From CAWUEX02 sp963921305 (GTDB lineage: Bacteria > Pseudomonadota > Alphaproteobacteria > Rhodospirillales > Rhodospirillaceae): 64,000 bases of DNA. The notes below the pieces were generated by a model. That model had not been told where the DNA came from and ran no database searches. It saw only the letters and a list, made by a program, of their open reading frames with translations. This document shows positions 35,428 to 43,748 of the stretch, piece by piece. The stretch is from positions 3,472,001 to 3,536,000 of the forward strand of contig CAWUEX030000002.1 of the NCBI GenBank assembly GCA_963921305.4. The letters run 5' to 3'. The translations under genes were made by a program, and so were the position numbers. Positions within the stretch are counted from its first letter, which is position 1, and every line of letters begins with the position of its first letter.

Positions 35428-35632
35428 GCGCCTGAAAGTCCCTCCCTACCTGACGTCACCATACCGCAGTGCTGCCATGTAAACGACCCTTCGTATCGGC
35501 GCGCATTTTCTAATGGAGGCGGCATGAGCCCGGCGGCGTCATCGCAATGAGACCACAGGGCAAGGGTTTCATGGGGAGGCTGGCCCAGACCTATCGGTCT
35601 CGCAACACGTAACACTTACCCGGAGCGAGACG

Positions 35633-36874
35633 ATGAATTTAATAGAAGACCCCTCCCGCCAACCGTGCGATGCCTTCGACGATGACGGTCGCGGCGATCT
35701 TTGGTCGTGGGCCCTGACCGCCGCAGCACTCCTCATTCTACTATGGGCCATCGTGACTCTGACGCGGGACGCGCAGGCCGATGAAGTGAACGCGGAATTT
35801 GAAAACGCCACCTTGGACGTGGCCGGCAGCGCAGATATTCTCGATGATCCAGACGCGCTGGCGACGGCACACTCGGCGCTTGTCGACGACATCATAGCCT
35901 TCGCCGGTGATGTGACTGCCGCGGCCGGCGGCAACGCCTGCACCCAGACCGCGCGGCTGGGATACGTTGCCTGCGGATATCAAGCTGCACAGACATTCTG
36001 GAGCGCCCAGGCAACGTGCAGCAGCATCGGCAACCAAAACGGCGTAGCGGGATGCCGGCAAGCGGCCTACGACGCCTTCGACGGCGATACGGAACGCTGC
36101 GAAGATGTACGCGCCGCGCGGGAAAGCCTGTGCACCACGGTGGGCGAGGCACAAACCGCCTTAGACATTAGTCCAAGCAACTTCATCAATCCGTTGGAGA
36201 TCGGCGTCACAGTCGACCCGAATCCATACTTCCCGCTCACCACCGGCACGATGTGGACCTACCAAGGCGGTGAAGAGGTTATTCGCGCAACGGTGACCGA
36301 CCAGGTGTTCGAAATCACCGGCGTGCCTGTCATTACGTTGCGGGAAGTCGAAACGGAAGAAGACGAAGACAACGAATATGAACAGACCGACCGCTACTTC
36401 GCCCAAGATGTAGACGGCAACGTCTGGCTGTTCGGCGAGATGGAAGCTGAATACGAAGACGGGCGCTTAGACGAAGTCGAAGAGACCTGGCGTGCCGGTG
36501 CAAACGGCGCGGAAGCCGGTATTTACATGCCCGCCAACCCGATGACCGGCACGACCTTCCGCCAAGGTTTTGAGCTGGATGAGTCGGAGGATGTCTCGGA
36601 AATCATCAGTACCACCGCAAGCGAGACCGTGCCCGCCGCCAGCTGCGCCGGCACCTGCGTGGTGATCCGCGAGTTTAGCCCGCTGGAGCCGGAGGAGTCC
36701 GAGCTCAAGACATACGCCCCCGGTGTCGGGCTCATTTTGGAAACCGAAATCGAAGATGAAGACGAGGAAGACGAGGAAGACGAGGAAGACGAGGAAGACG
36801 AGGAAGACGACGACGAGGATGACGATGAGGACGACGTCATCCGGGTGGAATTGATCGAGTTTGTTGCCCCGTAA
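35633..36874 (+). CDS. Anchored or secreted acidic protein with a DEE-repeat tail, unknown function
   Basis: The 413-residue protein has one hydrophobic segment (about residues 26-46), then a Cys-rich helical part (Cys in ACTQTARLGYVACGYQ, ATCSSIG, AGCRQA, RCEDVR, LCTTV), then a region reading YFPLTTGTMWTYQGGEE and TDRYFAQDVDGNVWLFGEME. The tail is about 30 residues of Asp/Glu only, encoded by near-perfect 9-base repeats, then VIRVELIE. I recognise the middle as a conserved hypothetical domain without known role. RBS-like CGGAGCGAG lies just before the ATG. It is divergent from the ECF sigma gene. Confidence 0.78.
   Translation: MNLIEDPSRQPCDAFDDDGRGDLWSWALTAAALLILLWAIVTLTRDAQADEVNAEFENATLDVAGSADILDDPDALATAHSALVDDIIAFAGDVTAAAGGNACTQTARLGYVACGYQAAQTFWSAQATCSSIGNQNGVAGCRQAAYDAFDGDTERCEDVRAARESLCTTVGEAQTALDISPSNFINPLEIGVTVDPNPYFPLTTGTMWTYQGGEEVIRATVTDQVFEITGVPVITLREVETEEDEDNEYEQTDRYFAQDVDGNVWLFGEMEAEYEDGRLDEVEETWRAGANGAEAGIYMPANPMTGTTFRQGFELDESEDVSEIISTTASETVPAASCAGTCVVIREFSPLEPEESELKTYAPGVGLILETEIEDEDEEDEEDEEDEEDEEDDDEDDDEDDVIRVELIEFVAP
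36751..36813 (+). repeat. 9-base tandem repeat encoding Asp-Glu-Glu units
   Basis: About five consecutive copies of GACGAGGAA are followed by degenerate GAC/GAT/GAG codons within the acidic tail. Because each unit is nine bases, changes in copy number keep the reading frame and only alter tail length. Confidence 0.8.
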
Positions 36875-36956
36875 CTCCACCTTTGTGCCAGGCGGCTTCC
36901 GGCACACGGGCCGCCTGGTGCATCTCGTCCATCACTGACTCCATGGGAGGACTTCG

Positions 36957-37445
36957 ATGACTCAAAAATCTTTAATACCCCGTCTTTTGGGGCTTTCCAT
37001 CGCCGTGTCGGGGATGGCTGCTGCGCCAAGTGCGTCAGCAGCCGATGCGTTCGACCCGATGAATGCTTGGGACGTTCGCGGCGGTACCACGGGCATGATG
37101 TATTTCAAGATGCCGTTTCATGCCGACAAAAACGAGCCGGGCACGCAGTATGGCCTCGCCCTCGCGCAGCAGCCGGTGAACGGCCGCAGCCGTGACCTGC
37201 ATCTGATGTTTGACTCGCCGCAACTGATGAACATCAGCTTCACCGGGAGTCACCTGAATGACTTTACCCTGGCCAACCGCTCCTTGCTGCCCTCGCGCAT
37301 GGACGGCCCGGAGGGTCAACGTCATTCGATTCTCGGCATGGGTGATGCGGGCTGGTTTGTCGCTGCTGGTGCGGTGGCCCTGGCTGCGTTCGGCATTGCT
37401 GAAATCGCCGACAGCGACAGCGTCGATGATCCCGATCCGGACTGA
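36957..37445 (+). CDS. Small exported protein of unknown function
   Basis: The 162-residue protein starts with a signal peptide (cleavage likely after SASAAD). The mature part contains MYFKMPFHADKNEPGTQYGL and LMFDSPQLMNISFTG, beta-rich in appearance. Near the C terminus is a second hydrophobic segment (WFVAAGAVALAAFGIAEIA) followed by an acidic end DSDSVDDPDPD. It may be membrane-attached at its C terminus. The strong GGAGG before the ATG supports it as a real gene. It lies 82 bases after the acidic-tail gene and is followed by a strong terminator. Confidence 0.78.
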   Translation: MTQKSLIPRLLGLSIAVSGMAAAPSASAADAFDPMNAWDVRGGTTGMMYFKMPFHADKNEPGTQYGLALAQQPVNGRSRDLHLMFDSPQLMNISFTGSHLNDFTLANRSLLPSRMDGPEGQRHSILGMGDAGWFVAAGAVALAAFGIAEIADSDSVDDPDPD

Positions 37446-37531
37446 GGCCCAATCCTGACTGAGGCCTGACCCGGACTCAGTCTGATCCGCCGCGCTTACG
37501 CCCCTCCCCGGCACGCGCGCGGCCGGAACGC

Positions 37532-37565
37532 AAAGAGCCCCGCCACTGGCATGACGGGGCTCTTT
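37532..37565. terminator. Bidirectional terminator between the exported-protein gene and the methyltransferase array
   Basis: AAAGAGCCCCG (37532-37542) and CGGGGCTCTTT (37555-37565) form an 11-bp stem with A and T ends on both sides. It lies between convergent transcripts and serves both. Confidence 0.9.
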
Positions 37566-37590
37566 GTAACTTTACGCTGACGGAATTCGG

Positions 37591-38781
37591 TTAGGCGGGT
37601 TTGATCCCCATGACACTGCCGTGGCCGCGGCGCGCCGCCGGGAAATCGTCGCGCACCTCGAAGCCGTGACTGCGGACGACTTCCAAGAAATCGCGCGAGG
37701 CGTATTCGAGGCGCCAGGGCTCACCGTTGAAGCGGTGGTCTTGCCAGGTCGCCCAGGTGCGATAGGCGTCGAAGGTGCCGGCCTGCTTGCCGGTGCGGAA
37801 ATCGATCGGGAAGAACGCGCCGCCCGGACGCAGAATGCGTTTGGCTTCGGCGACGATCTTGTCCTGCGCTTCGGACGTCACTTCGTGGAACATGATGTAG
37901 GACGTCACCAGATCGAAGTGGTTGTCCGGGAACTTGGTGTCCTCGGCCAGGCGCTGGACATAGTGGATGTCCTTGCCGAGATCGACCGAACGCGTATGGG
38001 CGAACCGCACCATCGGCCCGCCGACATCAAGGCCCCAGACTTCAGCGTCGGGGAAGCGGTCCTTCATGGCGATGGTCAAGCGGCCCGTTGCGCACCCAAG
38101 ATCGAGAATGCGTTCCACTTTACCGTCGGGCGGCGTCTGCACCCGGTTGGCGATGGCGGCCTGCACTTCGTCATTGTAGTTGCTGCCGCCGTAGAAATTG
38201 TTGACGCCGTAGTAGTTGATGTAGCCCGCAAACGGATCGCCGACGTAGCCGCCCGGCTGAATGTGGATTTCGTGCTTGGTGTACTCCGGCTCGATGCCTG
38301 GGTTCAGCTCCAGCGAGCCTGGGCCTGAGTTGTCGGCGGATTCCATTTCGGCGAGATAGGTATCCGCGTTGGCGTGGAAGTAATCCTGCACCTGCTTCCA
38401 GGTCAGCTGCTGGTTGGAAACCCAGCCGCGCACCTGCATCATGATGATGTGGTCCTGCTCGATGATCGGGATGACTTTTTCGAGCGGCAGATCATCCTTG
38501 GGGTCGAGACCGTTTTCTTCCATCAGCTGGGTGAAGCGGGCCATGGAGGCCTGGCGCATGTCGCGGTTCACGAAGTTGCGGAACCCGGTGAGGAAGTCCT
38601 GCGAGCTCTCCAGATCCAGCGCCGGCAGGCGCTCCAGACGTCCGCGGGTGCCGCGCTTTTCAACGTCCTCGAAGGTCACCTTGGCGGACGTGGCAGCCTT
38701 GGTGTCGCGGCCTTTGAACAGCGAAGACACGAAGGCGGATGTGGCAGCGGTAGCCCCGAAGAGGGTGCGGCGGTCGAGCAT
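37591..38781 (-). CDS. Tat-signal class I SAM methyltransferase, array copy 1 (last in transcription order)
   Basis: One of four paralogues in this array. The 396-residue protein begins MLDRRTLFGATAATSAF, a twin-arginine-like signal. A family-specific domain follows (ERLPALDLESSQDFLTGF near residue 50; HEIHIQPGGYVGDPFAGY at 170-187). A Rossmann methyltransferase domain starts near residue 223: ILDLGCATG is the best-preserved motif I of the four copies, and VWGLDVGGPMVRFAH holds the ribose-binding Asp. The chain ends in GIKPA. AGGA precedes the ATG. Target unknown. This copy has a 339-base upstream region with its own AT-rich sequence. Confidence 0.85.
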   Translation of the reverse strand: MLDRRTLFGATAATSAFVSSLFKGRDTKAATSAKVTFEDVEKRGTRGRLERLPALDLESSQDFLTGFRNFVNRDMRQASMARFTQLMEENGLDPKDDLPLEKVIPIIEQDHIIMMQVRGWVSNQQLTWKQVQDYFHANADTYLAEMESADNSGPGSLELNPGIEPEYTKHEIHIQPGGYVGDPFAGYINYYGVNNFYGGSNYNDEVQAAIANRVQTPPDGKVERILDLGCATGRLTIAMKDRFPDAEVWGLDVGGPMVRFAHTRSVDLGKDIHYVQRLAEDTKFPDNHFDLVTSYIMFHEVTSEAQDKIVAEAKRILRPGGAFFPIDFRTGKQAGTFDAYRTWATWQDHRFNGEPWRLEYASRDFLEVVRSHGFEVRDDFPAARRGHGSVMGIKPA

Positions 38782-39120
38782 GTGTTTTGGTCCTGAACTA
38801 AGGTCAAATGGCAGATTTGTTATGGCGGCATGATGACGTTGGCAGGTGGGAAAATCAAAAGGATTGTCTGGCTGCGAAGGCTGCGTGAACGTGCTTTGCG
38901 AAAAAGCATGGCGAGCAAAAACTTATCTGAGAAGCATTTGCGTGGAACGAGCCCATGCACGCCCTGAGTGTTAGTTCATGCATGACTTGGGCTAAGATGT
39001 CTCAAATCATTGAATTATATGTATATTATTAGATTCAATCGCCGACGAAAAGACGCGGACTAGGTCAATGACCTATTTTGCCGTCAGACAGGCCATACAG
39101 GGCCTCGCGAGCGGACCCGG
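38782..39120. other. Intergenic region between array copies 1 and 2
   Basis: These 339 bases contain no credible gene. The most distinct part is 39009-39039, an AT-rich core flanked by a 7-bp inverted repeat (own entry). It probably holds a separate promoter for copy 1. Confidence 0.5.
39009..39039. promoter_or_regulatory. Operator-like inverted repeat with AT-rich core upstream of array copy 1
   Basis: ATTGAAT (39009-39015) and ATTCAAT (39033-39039) are exact inverted repeats around 17 bases of pure A/T-rich sequence containing GTATATTATTAG. A related string, GTATACTTATTATTAG, occurs at 43126-43141 ahead of array copy 4. Function inferred only. Confidence 0.35.
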
Positions 39121-40317
39121 TTAGGCCGGTTTGATGCCCAGCAGGTTGGTCGGGCCGATCCAGGCCGGCGGGCCGTCTTCGGTGGCGTCGAACCCGGCAT
39201 CTTTCATCGCGGCCAGCATGTCCAGGTTCTCATACTCGTCCCACCACACTTCATTGTTCCAACGCATATCCCAGTAGTGGCGGTACTTGCGGTGGGCCAA
39301 CGGCGACGGCTTGTTGCCGCCGGTGTAGAAATCAATCGGGAAGAACACGCCGCCCGGACGCAACACCCGGAAGGCTTCCTTGATGTGCTGCTTGGAAATC
39401 TCCGCCGGCATCTCGTGGTGCAGGATGTAAGACGTAACGATGTCGAAGCTGTTGTCCTCGAACTTCATGTCTTCGGCCAAACGCTGGGCGAAGTTGACAT
39501 CCACTCCCAGGTCCACCGCCATCATGTGGCCATAGCGCAGCATCGGCCCGCCGGCGTCGATACCCCACACTTCGGCGTCCTTGAAACGCTCTTTCAGGGC
39601 CACCGTCATCTGACCGATGGTGCAGCCGACTTCCAGCACCCGGTTAACCGTGCCGTCTTCGGGTTCGGGGACGGAGTCCGCATAGACCTGGTGCAGTTCG
39701 TCTTGGTTGTTGCGGTTGGTGTAGAAATTGTTGGTGCCGTGGTGGAAGACATAACCGCCCAGAGGATCACCGACATAGCCGCCCGGCATGATGTGAATTT
39801 CATGCTTGGTGTGGTCCGGCAGGTCCATGTCCGGGTTGAGTTCCAACGTGCCCGGACCAATCTTGTCCGCCGCTTCCAACTCATCGAAATAGCGGTCGGC
39901 ATCGGCGTGGAAGTAATCCTGAATGGTCTTCCAGGTCAGGTACTGACAGTTGAGCCAGGTGTGAGCGGCCAGACCGAGCACGGTGTCGTTGTCAGCGATG
40001 TCTTTGACCACCTCGATGGGCGGATCGGACTTGGGATCGATGCCGCGTTCTTCCAGACGCTGGTTCATGCGCTTGGGCGCCAGGGTGCGGAAGCCCTGCT
40101 GGGTCCAATTGCGGAAACCGGTGAGGAAATCCTGCTGGCTCTCCAGGTCCAGGGCCGGCAGACGCTCGTGACGGCCTTTGGACCCGCGCATTTCGACATC
40201 GCCGGCAAAGCCTTTGCCGACCGATGCAGCGGCTTTCGCCTTGCCGCCGCCGACGAATTGGGACGCGGCGGTTGCCCCGGCTGCGGCAGTGGAAAAGAGC
40301 GTTCTGCGATCAAGCAT
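39121..40317 (-). CDS. Tat-signal class I SAM methyltransferase, array copy 2
   Basis: The 398-residue paralogue begins MLDRRTLFSTAAAGATAAS, the same twin-arginine start as copy 1. The shared domain is clear (ERLPALDLESQQDFLTGFRN; HEIHIMPGGYVGDPLGGYVF). The methyltransferase domain has a weakened motif I, VLEVGCTIGQMT, in which Ile replaces the third Gly-region residue, but the following VWGIDAGGPMLRYGH is kept. C-terminal half: VLRPGGVFFPIDFYTG and a final GIKPA. AGGAGG lies at normal distance from the ATG. A 231-base gap with a hairpin repeat separates it from copy 3. Confidence 0.84.
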   Translation of the reverse strand: MLDRRTLFSTAAAGATAASQFVGGGKAKAAASVGKGFAGDVEMRGSKGRHERLPALDLESQQDFLTGFRNWTQQGFRTLAPKRMNQRLEERGIDPKSDPPIEVVKDIADNDTVLGLAAHTWLNCQYLTWKTIQDYFHADADRYFDELEAADKIGPGTLELNPDMDLPDHTKHEIHIMPGGYVGDPLGGYVFHHGTNNFYTNRNNQDELHQVYADSVPEPEDGTVNRVLEVGCTIGQMTVALKERFKDAEVWGIDAGGPMLRYGHMMAVDLGVDVNFAQRLAEDMKFEDNSFDIVTSYILHHEMPAEISKQHIKEAFRVLRPGGVFFPIDFYTGGNKPSPLAHRKYRHYWDMRWNNEVWWDEYENLDMLAAMKDAGFDATEDGPPAWIGPTNLLGIKPA

Positions 40318-40463
40318 GGTAATCCTCCTGAATGTACCCGCAAACTACCAAGCGCACGGGGTTGGCGCCAATACCTCAGGTGCGCGGAAATATACCGTTC
40401 CCGCATAGGAACTTATGAGTTGCGCCGGTTTAGTGTCTATCTGTCCCAGATTGAATATTGACT

Positions 40464-40537
40464 GTCGTCACCCGACTTGATCGGGTGACCCATAAACTCC
40501 GGCGGCTATGGGTGGCCCGGTTAAACCGGGCCACGAC
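40464..40537. repeat. Compound triple-hairpin repeat A
   Basis: Three palindromes in a row: GTCACCCGA/TCGGGTGAC (40467-40489), CCATA/TATGG spanning about 40489-40511, and GTGGCCCGG/CCGGGCCAC (40512-40534). The left 31 bases (40464-40494) recur exactly, inverted, at 53035-53065. It lies between array copies 3 and 2 and could attenuate transcription there. Confidence 0.75.
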
Positions 40538-40548
40538 AACTCAAGACC

Positions 40549-41736
40549 TTAAGCCGGCTTGGTGCCCATCAGCGCGGCGCGGGCCATGGTGCTGTTACCT
40601 TCATGCGGCTGACCGACCTCGAACCCTGCACTGGCCAGCATAGCAGGATAATCGTTGGAGCGATGATCGCGCTGCCAGACCTCATGATTCCAGCGGTTGA
40701 TCCAATGGCGCGTGTAAAGCTGGAACACGGACGAGCTGGGCATGATGTCCCAGTCGCGCATATCGCGGGAATAGAACACGCCACCGGGACGGAGCACGCG
40801 GTGACCCTCTTTTATAATGTCCGCCGCCCCTTCCGAGCTGACTTCGTGGAACAGCAGGAAGGATGTGACGATGTCGAAGTAGCCATCGGGGAAGCCGGTG
40901 TCTTCGGCCAGAGCCTGGCGGAAGTTGGCACCCACCCCGAGATCAACGGCCCGCATGTGGGCGTAGCGCACCATCGGTCCGCCCACGTCTATGCCCCACA
41001 CTTCGGCGTCGGGGTAAAGCTCTTGTAGGCGCAAGGTGAGCTGGCCGGAACTGCAACCCATATGAAGAATGCGCTTGACGTTGCCGTCTTTCGGTACCGG
41101 CACACCTTTCGCCAAGACCGTGTCCATCTCGTCTTGGTTGTTGCGGCCTTCCCAGAAATTGTTGGTGCCGTAGTGGTAGATGTAACCGCCGAGTGGGTCG
41201 CCGACATACCCACCCGGCTGCATGTGGATTTCATGCTTGCAGTACAGCGGAATGTCCATGTCGGGATTGAGTTCGAGCTTGCCCGGGCCGCGGTTGTCCG
41301 CCGCTTCCATCTCCGCCAGGTACGCGTCGGCATTGTCGTAGAAGCAATCCTGCAGGTTCTTCCACATCAACTGCTGGGCGCTGATCCAGGCGCGGCCGCT
41401 CAAACCCATGATGTGGTCGTCTTTGACATGCTCGACTGCTTCCTCGTAGGTCATCTCCATACGCGGATTGAGGCCCTTGGCTTCCATGATCGCATCACCG
41501 CGCTTTGCGGCAGCCCGGCGCACGTCCCTGTTCACCCAGATGCGGAATTGGGTGAGAAAATCCTCTCGGCTTTCCACATCCAGGGTTGGCAGACGTTCCA
41601 GGCGCCGGTCGGTGCCGCGCGGCTCGACATCCGCAGCCTTAGGCAGTTTGGCCGCAGCCTTGTTGCCTCCGGCAAAGGTGGCCAGCGCCCCGCCAACGGC
41701 GGCGGCAGTTTGAAACACGGTTCTGCGGTCAGGCAT
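40549..41736 (-). CDS. Tat-signal class I SAM methyltransferase, array copy 3
   Basis: The 395-residue paralogue begins MPDRRTVFQTAAAVGGALAT, again twin-arginine-like. Shared regions: ERLPTLDVESREDFLTQFR and HEIHMQPGGYVGDPLGGYIY. Motif I reads ILHMGCSSGQLT, so the usual acidic residue two before the Gly is His; VWGIDVGGPMVRYAH keeps the later Asp. VLRPGGVFYSRDMRDW and final GTKPA follow. Its AAGGAG ribosome-binding site overlaps the copy 4 stop and it starts 14 bases after that gene, so the two are cotranscribed and probably coupled. Confidence 0.84.
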   Translation of the reverse strand: MPDRRTVFQTAAAVGGALATFAGGNKAAAKLPKAADVEPRGTDRRLERLPTLDVESREDFLTQFRIWVNRDVRRAAAKRGDAIMEAKGLNPRMEMTYEEAVEHVKDDHIMGLSGRAWISAQQLMWKNLQDCFYDNADAYLAEMEAADNRGPGKLELNPDMDIPLYCKHEIHMQPGGYVGDPLGGYIYHYGTNNFWEGRNNQDEMDTVLAKGVPVPKDGNVKRILHMGCSSGQLTLRLQELYPDAEVWGIDVGGPMVRYAHMRAVDLGVGANFRQALAEDTGFPDGYFDIVTSFLLFHEVSSEGAADIIKEGHRVLRPGGVFYSRDMRDWDIMPSSSVFQLYTRHWINRWNHEVWQRDHRSNDYPAMLASAGFEVGQPHEGNSTMARAALMGTKPA

Positions 41737-41750
41737 GGTGGGTTTTCTCC

Positions 41751-42965
41751 TTAGGCAGGCTTGATGCCCATGATGTTACCGCGCGGACGGCCATCCGCAT
41801 ACAGGCTACCACGGCGCACGGCCGGCCCCTCGACCACCTCGAACCCGGCGCGGCGCATCTCGCCGGCCATATCCAGGGCGGTGTATTCCATGCGCCAGAC
41901 CTCTTCGTTCCAGCGGTAATCGCGCCAGGACCAGAACTTGCCGAAGGCCGTCTTGCTGGGCGGGTTGCTGGTGAACAGGTCGATGGGGAAGAAGATGCCG
42001 CCAGGCCGCAAGGTGCGGAATCCCTCCTTGATGATACCGCGGGCAACCTTCGCGGGGACCTCATGGAACAACAGGTTGTTGGTCACCACATCGAAATGCT
42101 CATCGGGGAAGCGGCTATGCTCGCTCAGTTCGTGCAGGTAGTGGGTTTCCATACCCAATTCGACCGAGCGCATGTGGGCATAGCGCAGCATGGGAGCGCC
42201 GACATCGGTGCCCCACACCTCGGCCTGCGGCCACTTGTCCTTCAGCGCGAGTGTAAACTGGCCCGAGCTGCAGCCCTGTTCCAGCACCCGGTTGACCACC
42301 CCGTCCGGCGGCGCAGGCGTGCGCCGGGCCAGAAGGCGCTGGGCGTCGTCCTGGTAGTTGCCATTGCGGAACACGACATTCTCGCCGTGAACGTAGATGT
42401 ATCCGGCGAACGGATCGCCGACGTAGCCGCCGGGCTGGAGGTGAATTTCGTAGCTGGCGTATTGGGGAATCTCCATCTCCGGATGAAGTTCGAGCGTTCC
42501 CGGTCCGAGCTTGGACGCGGCCTCCAGTTCATCGAGGTACAGATCGGCCTCGCGGTGATAGGTGTCCTGGATCTGGCGCCACATAGCCAGCTGTGTATTT
42601 TCCCAGGCCATGACGCTCATACCCATGATGTGATCGTTATCCATCAGGGCAACGACCTGTTCCATGGGCACGTCTTCATCCGGCGCAATGCCATTTTCGG
42701 CGAGGATTTCGAGCGCCCGTTTGCGGGCTGCGGTGATGAGATCGCGGTTAATCCAATAGCGGAAGCCACGATAGAAATCCTGATCACTCTCGACATCAAG
42801 ATAGGGCAGACGCTCGAAAATGCCTTGGGTGCCGCGCCACTCCACATCCCAGTCAGCGGCCTCAGCCAAGGCTTTAAGCGAGGGCAGAGCGACGGCTGCA
42901 GCAGCGGTGGTGCCCGCCAGAAACGCGCGGCGGCTTTTGCGCGGCGAGTGGAGTAAACGGGACAT
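41751..42965 (-). CDS. Tat-signal class I SAM methyltransferase, array copy 4 (first in transcription order)
   Basis: The 404-residue paralogue has the best Tat motif of the set, KSRRAFLAGTTAAAAVAL. Shared domain: ERLPYLDVESDQDFYRGFRY and HLQPGGYVGDPFAGYIYVHG. Motif I is VLEQGCSSGQFT; VWGTDVGAPMLRYAH follows. It ends in GIKPA. I start at ATG 42965 with AGGAGA before it; the frame is open back to 43286 but those codons are in the intergenic region and lack similarity. It is divergent from the response regulator gene and appears to be the promoter-proximal gene of the array. Confidence 0.85.
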   Translation of the reverse strand: MSRLLHSPRKSRRAFLAGTTAAAAVALPSLKALAEAADWDVEWRGTQGIFERLPYLDVESDQDFYRGFRYWINRDLITAARKRALEILAENGIAPDEDVPMEQVVALMDNDHIMGMSVMAWENTQLAMWRQIQDTYHREADLYLDELEAASKLGPGTLELHPEMEIPQYASYEIHLQPGGYVGDPFAGYIYVHGENVVFRNGNYQDDAQRLLARRTPAPPDGVVNRVLEQGCSSGQFTLALKDKWPQAEVWGTDVGAPMLRYAHMRSVELGMETHYLHELSEHSRFPDEHFDVVTNNLLFHEVPAKVARGIIKEGFRTLRPGGIFFPIDLFTSNPPSKTAFGKFWSWRDYRWNEEVWRMEYTALDMAGEMRRAGFEVVEGPAVRRGSLYADGRPRGNIMGIKPA

Positions 42966-43246
42966 GAGAGGTCTCCTGCTTTGATCGGGAGAACATGTCT
43001 GTGATGGCCGAGCGTCGCGCTGACGGCGGCGCAGCGCAAGGACTTCCGGCGGGGCGGTCGGAGGCCGGGCGTTACTCAGGCGAACGCCAGAGTGACAATG
43101 GGAGAACCACTGCAGGGATTCAGGCGTATACTTATTATTAGGCGAGCATGTTTGTGAAAATTTCGCCTTTCGGGAAATCCACACTTGTCTCAGCCGTGGC
43201 CGGGGCAATGGATTGAGACCAAGGTGGGGGCAAGGGTCACGTTGGC

Positions 43247-43672
43247 ATGACCACCGGTAAATCAAAGGGCGCGTCAGGGGGCGCACCGGGCAAGAAGCTG
43301 CTCGTCGTTGATGACGAGCCGTCGTTCGGTGACCTGGTGGCCCGTATCGCTCAGCGGCAGGGTATCTTGACCCAAATCGCCCGCACCGGAAAAGACTTCC
43401 AAAAGCAGTTCAAAAAACTCAAACCGGACATCTGCGTCATCGACATTGTTATGCCTGAACTCGACGGCTTTGAACTTGTCGACTGGCTCGGCGTTCAGGA
43501 CCACACCTGCCCGTTGATCTTCGTCACCGGGCGGCGGCCCGAATACATCCGCCAGGCCGCGACCTTGGCCAAGACCGCTGGGCTGACAGTGGCCGGCACA
43601 CTTGAAAAACCGTTGTCGGCCGACGCCTTGGTCGATGCCATCAACTCCTGCGGTGATGCCAAGTTGGCATGA
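43247..43672 (+). CDS. Single-domain response regulator (receiver only)
   Basis: The 141-residue protein is a CheY-like receiver with a short basic N-terminal tail. LLVVDDEPSFGDL has the acidic pair (Asp22/Asp23), PDICVIDIVMPELDG the phosphoacceptor Asp66, FVTGRRPEYI the conserved Thr, and LEKPLSADAL the conserved Lys. There is no output domain, so it must act by protein contact. No histidine kinase lies nearby. It is divergent from the methyltransferase array and 76 bases before the flavoprotein gene in the same direction. Confidence 0.9.
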   Translation: MTTGKSKGASGGAPGKKLLVVDDEPSFGDLVARIAQRQGILTQIARTGKDFQKQFKKLKPDICVIDIVMPELDGFELVDWLGVQDHTCPLIFVTGRRPEYIRQAATLAKTAGLTVAGTLEKPLSADALVDAINSCGDAKLA

Positions 43673-43748
43673 TGGTGTGCGCGTTGAGTCTCTAGGCGCT
43701 GCCCCTGCCCTGCGCTAAGGTTCCGCCTTCGATCTCAGGGAGACCACC

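Noticed and set aside
36751..36813. Possible CRISPR or large tandem repeat
   Set aside because: The 9-base units have no spacers and lie inside a coding frame; this is a microsatellite.
39277..40461. 394-codon plus-strand frame antisense to array copy 2
   Set aside because: Similar antisense frames appear opposite the other array copies because they share codon patterns; none has independent signals.
40464..40537. Insertion-sequence end or attachment site
   Set aside because: Palindromic repeat only; no transposase, integrase or target-site duplication was seen nearby.
42966..43286. N-terminal extension of array copy 4 by 107 codons
   Set aside because: Runs through the intergenic region and into the divergent response regulator gene; the Tat signal and ribosome-binding site support the ATG at 42965.
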